47,843 nucleotides of DNA from Dyella humicola (GTDB taxonomy: Bacteria; Pseudomonadota; Gammaproteobacteria; Xanthomonadales; Rhodanobacteraceae): positions 1-47,843 of the forward strand of contig NZ_JAPDPC010000006.1 of assembly GCF_026283945.1 (NCBI RefSeq). The letters are read 5' to 3'. A program made the translations under genes and the position numbers. The notes under the pieces are model-generated. The model saw only the letters and a program-made list of their open reading frames with translations, did not search any database and was not told the DNA's origin. Below are positions 21,909 through 30,383 of this stretch, piece by piece (position 1 is the stretch's first letter; each line of letters opens with the position of its first letter).

Positions 21909-24056
21909 TTAGAACTTTCCGTAATACCCTTCCTTCAAGGCATCGAACAAATTGGCGGCGGTATGCATTTCGCCGTCATATTCCACTTCTTCGTTGCCTT
22001 TCAGTTCCACAACGCTACCGTCTTCCAATTCGAAACGATAGAGGGTGCTTTCAAGATCCGATTCTTTGACCAGCACGCCCTGGAACGCGGCGGGGTTGAA
22101 ACGGAACGTGGTGCATCCCTTCAAGCCTTGTTTATAGGCATAGAAGTAGATGTCCTTGAAGTCTTCGTACGGGTAGTCGGTAGGTACGTTCGCCGTCTTG
22201 GAGATGGACGAATCCACCCACAATTGCGCGGCGGCCTGGATGTCGACGTGCTCTTTGGGCGAGATATCGTCGGCCGCCACGAAGTAATCGGGCAGCTTGG
22301 TCAGGCCTTCGGTGGCGAACGGCATGGCGTCGGCATTGATCAGAGCGCGGTAGGCGAGCAGCTCGTAGCTGAACACCTCGACCTTTTCCTTGGTCTTGCG
22401 GCCTTCGCGGATGACGTTGCGCGAGTAGTGGTGCGCAAAGCTCGGCTCGATGCCGTTGCTGGCGTTATTGGCCAGCGACAGCGAGATGGTGCCGGTGGGC
22501 GCGATCGAGCTGTGATGGGTGAAGCGCGCGCCGGTTTCGGCCAGCTGGCTGACAAGGTTGGGCGCGACCGAGGCGATGCGCTGCATGTAGCGGCTGTACT
22601 TGGCGTGCAGCAGGCGGCCCGGGATGGTGTCACCGATCTTGTAGCCGTCGGCGACCATTTCCGGACGCTTGCGCAGCATGTCGCCGGTGACGGTGAAGTC
22701 ACGCAGCAGCACCGGGGCGGCGCCCTTTTCCTTGGCGAGGTCGAGCGCGACCTCCCAACCGGCCACGGCCATCTCGCGGGACACGTCCTCGGTGAAGGAG
22801 ACGGACTCGGCGGTGCCGTAGCGCATCTTGAGCATGGTCAGCGTGGTGCCCAGGCCCAGGAAACCCATGCCGTGGCGACGCTTGGAGAGGATCTCGTCGC
22901 GCTGCTGCGGCAGCGGCAGGCCGTTGATCTCCACCACGTTGTCGAGCATGCGGGTGAACACCTTGACCACTTCGCGGTATTCGTCCCAGTCGAAACGGGC
23001 CTTGGGGCCGAACGGGTCGCGCACGAAGGTGGTGAGGTTGATCGAGCCGAGCAGGCACGAGCCGTACGGCGGCAGCGGCTGCTCGCCACACGGGTTGGTG
23101 GCGCGGATGTGCTCGCACCACCAGTTGTTGTTCATCTCGTTGACCTTGTCGATCAGGATGAAACCCGGCTCGGCATAGTCATACGTGGACACCATGATCA
23201 TGTCCCACAGGTGGCGCGCACGGATGTGGCCGTAGATCTTGCAGGCCACCAGGCCATCGTCGCGCCCCACGTAGTTGTCGTGGGTAGGCCACTCGCGCCA
23301 GACCACCTTGGCGGCGTCGGTGAGGTCGATCTCGCCCTGTTCCTTGACGTGCACCGGGAACACCAGCGGCCAGTCCTGGTCGTGCTCCACCGCCTGCATG
23401 AAGCCGTCGGTGATCAACAGAGACAGGTTGAACTGGCGCAGGCGACCGTCTTCGCGCTTGGCGCGGATGAATTCCTTCACGTCGGGATGGCTGACGTCGA
23501 ACGTGCCCATCTGCGCGCCACGGCGGCCACCGGCCGACGAGACGGTGAAGCACATCTTGTCGTAGATATCCATGAAGGACAGCGGGCCGCTGGTGTAGGC
23601 ACCCGCGCCCGAGACGTACGCGCCGCGCGGACGCAGCGTGGAGAACTCGTAACCGATGCCGCAGCCGGCCTTCAGCGTAAGGCCCGCTTCGTGCACCTTC
23701 TCCAGGATGTCGTCCATCGAATCGCGGATGGTGCCGGACACGGTGCAGTTGATGGTGGAGGTTGCCGGCTTGTGCGCCAGCGCGCCGGCATTGGACGTGA
23801 TGCGCCCAGCCGGAATCGCACCGCGACGCAGTGCCCACAGGAAACGCTCGAACCAGTGCTCACGCAGCTCTGGGGTGGCTTCCACATCGGACAGGGCGCG
23901 CGCGACGCGCTGATAGGTTTCGTCGACGCTGCCGTCGACCGGTTCGCCTGACTTGGCTTTCAGACGGTACTTCTTGTCCCAGATATCGTAAGACGCCGGT
24001 TGCAGCGGAATAGCTGCGGTGTCACGACCTACAACGGTTGCACGCATGGTGCTCAT
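21909..24056 (-). CDS. nrdJa: Adenosylcobalamin-dependent ribonucleotide reductase, catalytic chain
   Basis: A 715-aa class II ribonucleotide reductase alpha chain converting ribonucleotides to deoxyribonucleotides without oxygen dependence. Active-site features visible are NCTVSG (Cys104, one of the redox pair), GCGIGYEFS (131-139), SSAGGRRGAQMGT, NPCGEQ (321-326, with the radical Cys323 and Glu325) and APTGTISLSLANNASNG. The usual C-terminal cysteine pair is absent; the chain ends EGYYGKF and the missing part is encoded by nrdJb at 20201. No cobalamin riboswitch was recognised in the 5' region, but two NrdR-like boxes lie at 24227-24275. The gene is divergent from degQ. Confidence 0.92.
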   Translation of the reverse strand: MSTMRATVVGRDTAAIPLQPASYDIWDKKYRLKAKSGEPVDGSVDETYQRVARALSDVEATPELREHWFERFLWALRRGAIPAGRITSNAGALAHKPATSTINCTVSGTIRDSMDDILEKVHEAGLTLKAGCGIGYEFSTLRPRGAYVSGAGAYTSGPLSFMDIYDKMCFTVSSAGGRRGAQMGTFDVSHPDVKEFIRAKREDGRLRQFNLSLLITDGFMQAVEHDQDWPLVFPVHVKEQGEIDLTDAAKVVWREWPTHDNYVGRDDGLVACKIYGHIRARHLWDMIMVSTYDYAEPGFILIDKVNEMNNNWWCEHIRATNPCGEQPLPPYGSCLLGSINLTTFVRDPFGPKARFDWDEYREVVKVFTRMLDNVVEINGLPLPQQRDEILSKRRHGMGFLGLGTTLTMLKMRYGTAESVSFTEDVSREMAVAGWEVALDLAKEKGAAPVLLRDFTVTGDMLRKRPEMVADGYKIGDTIPGRLLHAKYSRYMQRIASVAPNLVSQLAETGARFTHHSSIAPTGTISLSLANNASNGIEPSFAHHYSRNVIREGRKTKEKVEVFSYELLAYRALINADAMPFATEGLTKLPDYFVAADDISPKEHVDIQAAAQLWVDSSISKTANVPTDYPYEDFKDIYFYAYKQGLKGCTTFRFNPAAFQGVLVKESDLESTLYRFELEDGSVVELKGNEEVEYDGEMHTAANLFDALKEGYYGKF

Positions 24057-24403
24057 CGGCTTCCTGACCTCCAGGTACGGCCTCTCGGCCCCTTTGGTTT
24101 GTTCTTATCTATATCGGCTAAGCCGCTCACGCCAGGCCAGCACCGGAACCGCACAGCCGGTTTAGCTGCCCCACGCTTGCGTTCCCTGCCCGACCTTCGA
24201 CCACATCCCCCCGAGGATGTCTTGTGACACCAGCGCTTGGGTTATTTCCCCGCTAGATTACACAAGATGTTGTGGTCGCGAACGGAATGGGAAGTTACCC
24301 CTGAGATAGGTCGATGTAAAGCATTTTCGTCAGTAACGACCGATGGAACCGCAGTCGCAACGACGAGTCGAAGGACGGCCCCTTACTTAGGAATGAAGCC
24401 TCC
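24057..24403. other. Divergent intergenic region nrdJa/degQ
   Basis: Holds the regulatory region of nrdJa (minus) and of degQ (plus). Apart from the NrdR-like boxes at 24227-24275 I see no RNA gene and no riboswitch-like conserved boxes. Confidence 0.5.
24227..24275 (-). promoter_or_regulatory. Paired NrdR-box-like operators upstream of nrdJa
   Basis: ACACAAGATGTTGTGG (24260-24275) closely matches the NrdR consensus (acaCwAtATaTwGtgt). A weaker ACACCAGCGCTTGGGT (24227-24242) starts 33 bp away, about three helical turns, which is the usual tandem arrangement of NrdR sites. They lie about 170-220 bp upstream of the nrdJa start. By family knowledge NrdR with bound nucleotides represses RNR genes, so dATP/ATP-responsive repression is likely. 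Confidence 0.6.
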
Positions 24404-25795
24404 ATGTTTGCCCGTCTCACCCGCCGACCGGTCGTGATTTCAATGACGCTGCTCGCGTCCGCGCTTGCTGTGATCACATTGACACCGGTAGCAAGCCAAG
24501 CCTCCCTGCCACCTTCCGTCGATGGCCAACCTCTGCCTTCGCTGGCGCCGATGCTGGAGAAGGTGACGCCTGCGGTGGTGAACATTTCCACCAAGACCCG
24601 CGTGCAGGTGCGCGACCCGTACTTCGACGATCCGATGTTCCGCCAGTTCTTTGGCATGCCCAACTCACCCCGCGAGCGGGTGGAGCAGAGCCTGGGTTCG
24701 GGCGTGATCGTGGATGCCGCCAAGGGCTATGTGCTGACCAACAACCATGTGGTGGGCGGCGCCGACGACATCACGGTGTCGCTGCAGGACGGGCGCAACT
24801 TCAAGGGCAAGCTGGTCGGCGCCGATCCGGATACCGATGTGGCGGTGGTGCAGATCGCGGCGACGAACCTGCAGGCGCTGACGATCGCCGATTCGTCCAA
24901 GCTGCGTGTGGGTGACTTCGTGGTGGCCGTGGGCGACCCGTTCGGCCTCAGCCAGACGGTGACCTCGGGCATCGTCTCCGCGCTCGGCCGCAGCGGCCTG
25001 GGTGGCAACGGCTACCAGAACTTCATCCAGACCGACGCCTCGATCAACCCCGGCAACTCCGGTGGCGCGCTGGTGAACCTGCGCGGCGAGCTGGTGGGCA
25101 TCAACACCATGATCTTCTCGCCGTCGGGCGGCAACGTGGGCATCGGCTTTGCCATTCCGAGCAATCTGAGTGGCCAGGTGATGCGCCAGTTGATCGCCAC
25201 CGGCAAGGTCAATCGCGGCAATCTCGGCGTGGAGACACAGGACATTACGCCGCGCATCGCCCAGATCCTTGGCCTCAAGGCCACCGATGGCGCCGTAGTG
25301 ACGCGCGTGGCCTCGGGCTCGGCGGCCGAGCAGGCCGATATCCAGGCCGGCGATGTGCTTACCGCGATCGACGGCAAGCCGCTGCACAACGCCCAGGAGC
25401 TGCGCAATGCCGAAGGCCTGCTGCCGGTGGGCAGCGCGGTGAAGCTGAGCATCCAGCGCAATGGCAGCACGCACGACGTCACCGCCAGGCTGGTGGCCGA
25501 AAAGCTCGCCACGCTCGATGGCGGCAAGCTCGACCCGCGCCTGGCGGGCGTGACCTTCAACGAGCTCTCGCAGAACCAGCGCGGCCAGGGCGTGGCCGGC
25601 GTGGGCGTGAGTGCCATCAGCGCGGGCAGCCGCGCTGCACAAGCGGGCCTGCAGACCAACGACATCGTGGTCGGCGTGGGCAATCTGCGCGTGCCGAACC
25701 TGCGCACGCTGGAGCAACTTGCCGGCGTAAATCCGCGCCAGCTGGTGCTGGTGGTGTCGGGTGAGGAGGGGGTCCGGTATGTGGATGTTCGTTGA
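24404..25795 (+). CDS. degQ: Periplasmic Do-family serine protease (DegP/DegQ type)
   Basis: A 463-aa protein with a signal peptide (about residues 1-33). The trypsin-like domain shows the catalytic triad His in TNNHVV, Asp in DPDTDVAVVQ and Ser in INPGNSGGAL, and two PDZ domains follow (GVVTRVASGSAAEQADIQAGD and the C-terminal VSAISAGSRAAQAGLQTND). The loop before GSGVIV is short and the length is nearest DegQ. It degrades or chaperones misfolded envelope proteins. It is divergently oriented to nrdJa with 347 bp between them. No sigma-E-type promoter was recognised. The assignment to DegQ versus DegP/MucD is uncertain. Confidence 0.9.
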   Translation: MFARLTRRPVVISMTLLASALAVITLTPVASQASLPPSVDGQPLPSLAPMLEKVTPAVVNISTKTRVQVRDPYFDDPMFRQFFGMPNSPRERVEQSLGSGVIVDAAKGYVLTNNHVVGGADDITVSLQDGRNFKGKLVGADPDTDVAVVQIAATNLQALTIADSSKLRVGDFVVAVGDPFGLSQTVTSGIVSALGRSGLGGNGYQNFIQTDASINPGNSGGALVNLRGELVGINTMIFSPSGGNVGIGFAIPSNLSGQVMRQLIATGKVNRGNLGVETQDITPRIAQILGLKATDGAVVTRVASGSAAEQADIQAGDVLTAIDGKPLHNAQELRNAEGLLPVGSAVKLSIQRNGSTHDVTARLVAEKLATLDGGKLDPRLAGVTFNELSQNQRGQGVAGVGVSAISAGSRAAQAGLQTNDIVVGVGNLRVPNLRTLEQLAGVNPRQLVLVVSGEEGVRYVDVR

Positions 25796-26265
25796 GTGAG
25801 TGAATGAGTGATGGGGGTGAGCAGCGCCCCTATTTCTGCGTTCGTCATTCCCTATGGACGTAGGCCCGGGTTCTCGTCGCCCCACACTATTCGTCACGGC
25901 GCATTTTCGTCATCCCCGCGTAAGCGGGATGACGGTGAGGTGGGATGACGGTCGAGTAAGGTGACGGACTCGCGGGGAACACGGAAAAATAGCGCACTCA
26001 GACGCGCACAGACCACGAATGAGTTAAAGCCTGCCGTCGCACCCCATGTGCGACCGTATGCACGTCTCTGAGACAACAACGTGCGATGAACAACTTTGCA
26101 GTGCGTGCGCAACATCGCGTTTTTCAGCGGTGCAAACGCATGAATTAGCTTGATGTTTGGACCTGAGCTGGATGAAATAGCCGGGTTACACGCTTTTTCT
26201 TGCACGCGTTCTGGTCAAGGCCGCACGCGAACACCACTATCAAAACCTCGGGGTTCCCCATCGCC
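25796..26265. other. Intergenic region with one palindromic repeat
   Basis: No gene is seen. A GGATGACG-type palindrome lies at 25908-25934 (CGTCATCCCCGCG, TAA, GCGGGATGACG), followed by another GGGATGACGG at about 25942. It may carry the degQ transcript end and the promoter of the next gene, but no T-run terminator or promoter boxes stand out. Confidence 0.6.
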
Positions 26266-27249
26266 ATGTCCTCTCGCATTTCTCGCCTGCTCATCGTTGC
26301 GCTATTCAGTGCATGCGCCGCCACCGGCGCGCTTGCTGCTGCCACCGGCAAGACCAAGGCCAAGTCGCCCGCCAAGCCCGCCGCATCGACGGTACCCGCA
26401 CTGGTGTGGCGTGGTGACTATGCCACCGCACGCGGCGTGGTTGAGGACGTGGGCAAGGCCTGGGAAAAGAGCGGCAAGGGCCGCATCGAAATGCAGCCGT
26501 TCAACACAGCATCGGGCCTGGATGCCGTCGCACACGGTACCGCCGACATCGCGGGCAGCGCGCGCGGCAGCGCCGGCGGCACGGAAAGCGATCTGGTGTT
26601 CCTGCCGGTTGCGTACGACGCGCTGGTGATGATCACCCATCCGTCGAACCAGGTGAGCAACCTCACCATTGCACAGCTGCATCAGATCTACTTCGGCAAG
26701 ATCACCAACTGGAAGGAAGTCGGCGGCAAGGACGCGCCGATCAACCTGTATGCCGTGGCCAGCCCGGGTGACGGTGTCGAGTACAGCCTGCGCCGCCTGA
26801 TCTTCGGTCGCGGCAACCAGCCGGTCGCCGCGCCGCGCCTGTACGTGAATACGGCGAAGCTGGAAGAAGCCGTCACGCTCGACCCCAATGCGCTGGGTGT
26901 CACCACCCTGTCCGGCGTGGCTAGCAACAGCAAGGTGAAGATGGTCAGCGTCGACGGCACGCGTCCGAGCGTGTCCACCGTGACCAGCGGCAGCTACCTG
27001 CTGTACACCCCGCTCTACCTGGTCACCAACAAGAACAACCCAAAGGCCGCGCAGATCGAAGCCTTCATGGAGTTCATCAAGACCGACGCGGTGAAGGCGC
27101 TCGCCCGCCAGCACCAGCTGGTGCCGTACACCGATGCACCGGCCCTGGCCGAGCAGGACAACGCACGTCGCGCCAAGATCCTGGCCGAGAACGGCATCAA
27201 GATGCCGGTCGAAGAGCCGACCCCTGCTTCGGGTGTCTTGCACCAGTGA
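26266..27249 (+). CDS. PstS-like periplasmic substrate-binding protein
   Basis: A 327-aa protein with a signal peptide (MSSRISRLLIVALFSACAATGALAA) and a periplasmic binding fold of the PstS/PBP-like-2 kind. Landmarks are the early ligand loop (NTASGLDAVAHGTADIAGSARGS), NLTIAQLHQIYFGKITNWKEVGG, which is the hallmark stretch of phosphate-binding proteins, and YTPLYLVTNKNNPKA. No permease or ATPase genes (pstCAB) are adjacent, so it may be a sensor, a chemotaxis-type binder or a partner of a transporter elsewhere. Phosphate is likely but not certain. Its stop overlaps the next start (GTGA at 27246-27249). Start 26266 is chosen for the signal peptide. Confidence 0.8.
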   Translation: MSSRISRLLIVALFSACAATGALAAATGKTKAKSPAKPAASTVPALVWRGDYATARGVVEDVGKAWEKSGKGRIEMQPFNTASGLDAVAHGTADIAGSARGSAGGTESDLVFLPVAYDALVMITHPSNQVSNLTIAQLHQIYFGKITNWKEVGGKDAPINLYAVASPGDGVEYSLRRLIFGRGNQPVAAPRLYVNTAKLEEAVTLDPNALGVTTLSGVASNSKVKMVSVDGTRPSVSTVTSGSYLLYTPLYLVTNKNNPKAAQIEAFMEFIKTDAVKALARQHQLVPYTDAPALAEQDNARRAKILAENGIKMPVEEPTPASGVLHQ

Positions 27250-27962
27250 TCACCGAGGTCGAGCGCTACGTCCGCATTCGCGCCGTCACGCTCGACCTGG
27301 ACGACACCTTGTGGCCGGTGCTGCCGGCCCTGGAGCGCGCAGACCGCGATCTCGACGCGTATCTGCGCCAGCACTATCCTGACGTCGCACGCGCGTGGCC
27401 GATCCCGGCCATGCGCGTGCTTCGTGCCGAGGTCGCGGCGGAACGCACCGATCTCGCCCACGATTTCACCGCACAGCGCTACATCACCATGCAGCGCGCG
27501 TTCTCGGCCTGCGGTATCGAGCAGGCACCGCTCGATACGTTGTGGGACATCTATTTCTCGGCGCGCAACAACGTCGATCTGTATCCCGACAGCCTCCCTG
27601 CCCTGCAACGCATTGCCGAACGCTGGCCGGTGGCCAGCCTGACCAACGGCAACGCCGATCTCGAGCGCATCGGCATCCGCGCACACTTCGCCCATCACGT
27701 CAGCGCACGCGACACCGGCGCCGCGAAACCCGACGCGCGCATCTTCATGGCCGCCGCCGAACGCCTGGGCGTGACGCCCGCCGAGATCCTGCACGTGGGT
27801 GATGACCCGGAACTGGACGTGGTCGGCGCCCGCGACGCCGGCCTGCGCACGGCATGGATCAACCGCGCGGGACATCCCTGGCCCGGCGCACTGGGTCGGG
27901 CACCCGACCTGGACCTGCGTGACATGGGCGCGCTGGCGGACTGGCTTGAGGCGCGGGGCTGA
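27246..27962 (+). CDS. HAD-superfamily hydrolase (YigB-like phosphatase)
   Basis: A 238-aa phosphatase of the HAD-IA type. Motif I is LDLDDTLWP (nucleophile Asp17, acid/base Asp19), motif II is SLTNGN, the motif III Lys lies in AAKPDARIF, and motif IV is HVGDDPELDVVGA. The DTLWP variant is seen in YigB-like proteins, which dephosphorylate FMN and other small phosphates; the substrate here is inference. The GTG start overlaps the stop of the PstS-like gene, implying translational coupling and perhaps a joint role in phosphate scavenging. Confidence 0.85.
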   Translation: MITEVERYVRIRAVTLDLDDTLWPVLPALERADRDLDAYLRQHYPDVARAWPIPAMRVLRAEVAAERTDLAHDFTAQRYITMQRAFSACGIEQAPLDTLWDIYFSARNNVDLYPDSLPALQRIAERWPVASLTNGNADLERIGIRAHFAHHVSARDTGAAKPDARIFMAAAERLGVTPAEILHVGDDPELDVVGARDAGLRTAWINRAGHPWPGALGRAPDLDLRDMGALADWLEARG

Positions 27963-28013
27963 GCGAGTTCGCGGGGCCCGCAATCACCTAGGCAAGTTCC
28001 AATGGTAGAGAGT

Positions 28014-28163
28014 CGTCATCCCCGCGAAAGCGGGACAAGCGCGCAGCGCGCAGAACGCCCGTAGGGCGGCCCCGAAGGGGCGAGCGTAGCGAGTCATCCA
28101 GTGACTTTCGCCTTGTCGCCGCGCCTCCAAAGGCGCTGGATCCCAGCTTTCGCTGGGATGACG
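28014..28163. repeat. 150-bp composite palindromic element
   Basis: Starts CGTCATCCCCGCGAAAGCGG and ends CTTTCGCTGGGATGACG, so the ends are inverted copies of the GGATGACG-type palindrome. The interior contains ATCCAGTGACT and AAAGGCGCTGGAT, words shared with the element at 47375-47520. It looks like a small non-autonomous, BIME/MITE-type unit. The whole interval 27963-28264 holds nothing else. Confidence 0.75.
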
Positions 28164-28264
28164 AGCCATGGGCGAGCGGGTGACCCAACCCCCAAAAGCG
28201 CGCATCATTAGCGCTTCGTACGCCGCCACTGCGGCCGGCTGCCCTACGCCGCGCAAGGAACTTC

Positions 28265-29641
28265 ATGTCTGCTCTTATCGAACGCAAAACCGGCGACCGC
28301 CAAAGCATCGCCATCGAGACCACCGACGTTGCCCGTTTTGCCGCCAGTAAGCGCCGCCTCACCGCCGCGCAACGCCGCTGGCTCACCGATTGCGGCTTCG
28401 ATGCCACAGCGGGCACGTTTGCCCTGATCGCCGATGAAGGCGGCAAGCTGGTACGCGTGCTGGTCGGCGTGGACACCAGCGAAGCGCTGAGTTCGCTGGG
28501 CGGCTTGCCGCGCATCCTGCCCGAGGCCACCTATCACCTGGCCGAGGAAGGCGTACTGAAAGACACCCAGCAGATCGCGCTGGGCTGGGCGCTGGGCGCC
28601 TACGAGTTCACCCGCTATCGCAAGGCCCGCCGCGCGCCCGCGCGGCTCGCCATCGCCGCCGCCGACCTGGACGTGCTGGCACCGCTGGTGGAAGCCACGG
28701 TGCACGTGCGCGACCTGGTCAATACACCGACCGAGGACATGGGCCCGAAGCACCTGGCCGACGCGGTCAAGCGGCTGGGCAAGGCGCACAAGGCCAAGGT
28801 GCGCGAATGGGTCGGCGACGAGCTGCTCGACGCCAACTTCCCCACCATCCATGCCGTGGGCCGCGCCAGCCATCGCGCGCCGCGCCTGATCGAACTGAGC
28901 TGGGGCAAGGCCAGCGATCCCAAGCTTGCGGTGATCGGCAAAGGCGTGTGCTTCGACACCGGCGGCCTCGATCTGAAGCCGGCCGATGGCATGCGCTGGA
29001 TGAAGAAGGACATGGGCGGCGCGGCGCACGCGATCGCCCTGGCTGGCCTGATCATGCAGGCCAAGCTGCCGGTGCGTCTGACCCTGCTGATTCCTGCCGT
29101 GGAAAACGCCGTGTCCGGCGCGGCGATGCGTCCGGGTGAAGTGATCACCACGCGTGCCGGCATCACCGTCGAAGTGGACAACACGGACGCCGAAGGCCGC
29201 CTGGTCCTTTGCGATGCGCTCACCTACGCGAGCGAACAGAATCCCGATCTGATTATCGACTTCGCCACGCTCACCGGCGCTGCACGCATTGCGCTTGGCC
29301 CCGACCTGCCCGCCTTGTTCGGCAACCAGGACGATCTCGCCGAGCGCGTGCTCGCCGCCGGCCGTTCGGTGAACGACCCGTTGTGGCGACTGCCGCTGTG
29401 GCGCCCGTACCGCAAGATGCTCGAATCGTATCTGGCCGACATGGCCAACTCAGGCGCGTCCCGCCATGCCGGTGCGATCACCGCGGCGCTGTACCTCGAG
29501 CGCTTCGTGCCCGAGACCACGCCGTGGCTGCATCTGGATACGTACGCATGGAACGATGCTGATCGCCCGGGTCGGCCGCGTGGTGGCGAGGCGTTGGGGT
29601 TGCGCGCGTTCTTCGCGTTTCTGCAGCAGCGCTACGGCTGA
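28265..29641 (+). CDS. M17 leucyl aminopeptidase-family peptidase
   Basis: A 458-aa dinuclear metallopeptidase. The N-terminal domain (about 1-150) is family-variable. The catalytic domain shows GKGVCFDTGGLDLK (226-238, with Lys and Asp ligands), WMKKDMGGAA (245-254), the metal/active-site motif NTDAEGRL (306-313) and DFATLTGAARIALG. It removes N-terminal amino acids from peptides in the cytoplasm. The sequence is nearer the short PepB/leucyl-aminopeptidase-family branch than PepA. AAGGAA precedes the ATG. It stands alone between two repeat elements. Confidence 0.9.
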   Translation: MSALIERKTGDRQSIAIETTDVARFAASKRRLTAAQRRWLTDCGFDATAGTFALIADEGGKLVRVLVGVDTSEALSSLGGLPRILPEATYHLAEEGVLKDTQQIALGWALGAYEFTRYRKARRAPARLAIAAADLDVLAPLVEATVHVRDLVNTPTEDMGPKHLADAVKRLGKAHKAKVREWVGDELLDANFPTIHAVGRASHRAPRLIELSWGKASDPKLAVIGKGVCFDTGGLDLKPADGMRWMKKDMGGAAHAIALAGLIMQAKLPVRLTLLIPAVENAVSGAAMRPGEVITTRAGITVEVDNTDAEGRLVLCDALTYASEQNPDLIIDFATLTGAARIALGPDLPALFGNQDDLAERVLAAGRSVNDPLWRLPLWRPYRKMLESYLADMANSGASRHAGAITAALYLERFVPETTPWLHLDTYAWNDADRPGRPRGGEALGLRAFFAFLQQRYG

Positions 29642-29650
29642 GCGTTCTAG

Positions 29651-30313
29651 CTCCTTCTCCCCGCCGGGGAGAAGGCTGGGATGAGGGGTGGGTGCTCGCC
29701 ATAGCGCGACAACTGGGGGTTATCGCCAGCTTGCCGCTTACGCAGCGGGCGTTCCGAACCGCTGCCGCGGTCCGGGTCACTTTTCTTTTGCTGGCCCAAA
29801 AGAAAAGTAACCCAAAGAAAATGGCCTAAAGAGCTCATAGCATGGCGTGGGATACGAGCCTGACGGGCGTGGCCAGCCGAATGAGTGGCGGCCCATGGCC
29901 TACACACAGCGGCTACACCGCAACGCGCCATAGCGCAGAGGGCTTAAAGCGTGGGTCGTGTGGCGGCCATCTGGCACTTGGATGCGACAAACATCACGAC
30001 CTTCGGCCGAGCCTGCTTTAAGTCCTCTGCGCTATGGCGCGTTGCGGTGTAGCCGCTGTGTCTCGCCTTGGGCAGCAAACTATCTGATTGCGCAAACCTT
30101 CCAACGCTTCTATCTCACGCAATGCTGCCAGCTCTTAAGGCCGTTTTCTTTGGGTTACTTTTCTTTTGGGCCAGCAAAAGAAAAGTGACTCGAGCGCCGG
30201 CAGGCGATCGAAACGCCCGCTGCGTAAGCGGCACGCTGGCGATGGTGCTCATAGATACGCTATCGCGAGCACCCGCCCCTCATCCCAACCTTCTCCCCGG
30301 AGGGGAGAAGGAG
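29651..30313. repeat. 663-bp imperfect inverted repeat, no gene
   Basis: The two ends (CTCCTTCTCCCC... and its reverse complement ending GGGGAGAAGGAG) pair over much of their length. The left arm runs CTCCTTCTCC, GGGATGAGGGG, GGGTGCTCGC, CGCTTACGCAGCGGGCGTT, CACTTTTCTTTTGCTGGCC, CAAAAGAAAAGTAACCCAA. All of these occur reversed in the right arm up to 30313. A second inner pair (29902-29950 against 30016-30062, ACACAGCGGCTACACCGC type) closes the centre. Each arm also holds its own hairpin, CTTTTCTTTTG / CAAAAGAAAAG. Short open frames inside are not convincing. The arrangement suggests two intergenic repeat units in head-to-head orientation, or a large fold-back element. Confidence 0.8.
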
Positions 30314-30332
30314 CCGCGGCGCGCTACGCATG

Positions 30333-30360
30333 AAAAAGGGCGGTGCTTGCGCACCGCCCT
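30333..30360 (-). terminator. Intrinsic terminator at the end of the mreB-prc gene block
   Basis: On the minus strand AGGGCGGTGCGC and GCACCGCCCT form a strong stem followed by TTTTTCA. It lies 24 nt beyond the prc stop codon. Confidence 0.85.
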
Positions 30361-30383
30361 CTTGGGTTTTCCTGACGAACCGA

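Noticed and set aside
20991-23951. A 986-codon open frame on the plus strand
   Set aside because: It lies antisense to nrdJa, the H1-like gene and nrdJb, all of which have clear family motifs. High GC removes stop codons from the opposite strand; the product has repetitive Leu/Gly/Arg composition and no domains.
24057-24403. Cobalamin riboswitch upstream of nrdJa
   Set aside because: Neither strand shows the conserved B12-box and core elements in the expected order; the NrdR-like boxes explain control better.
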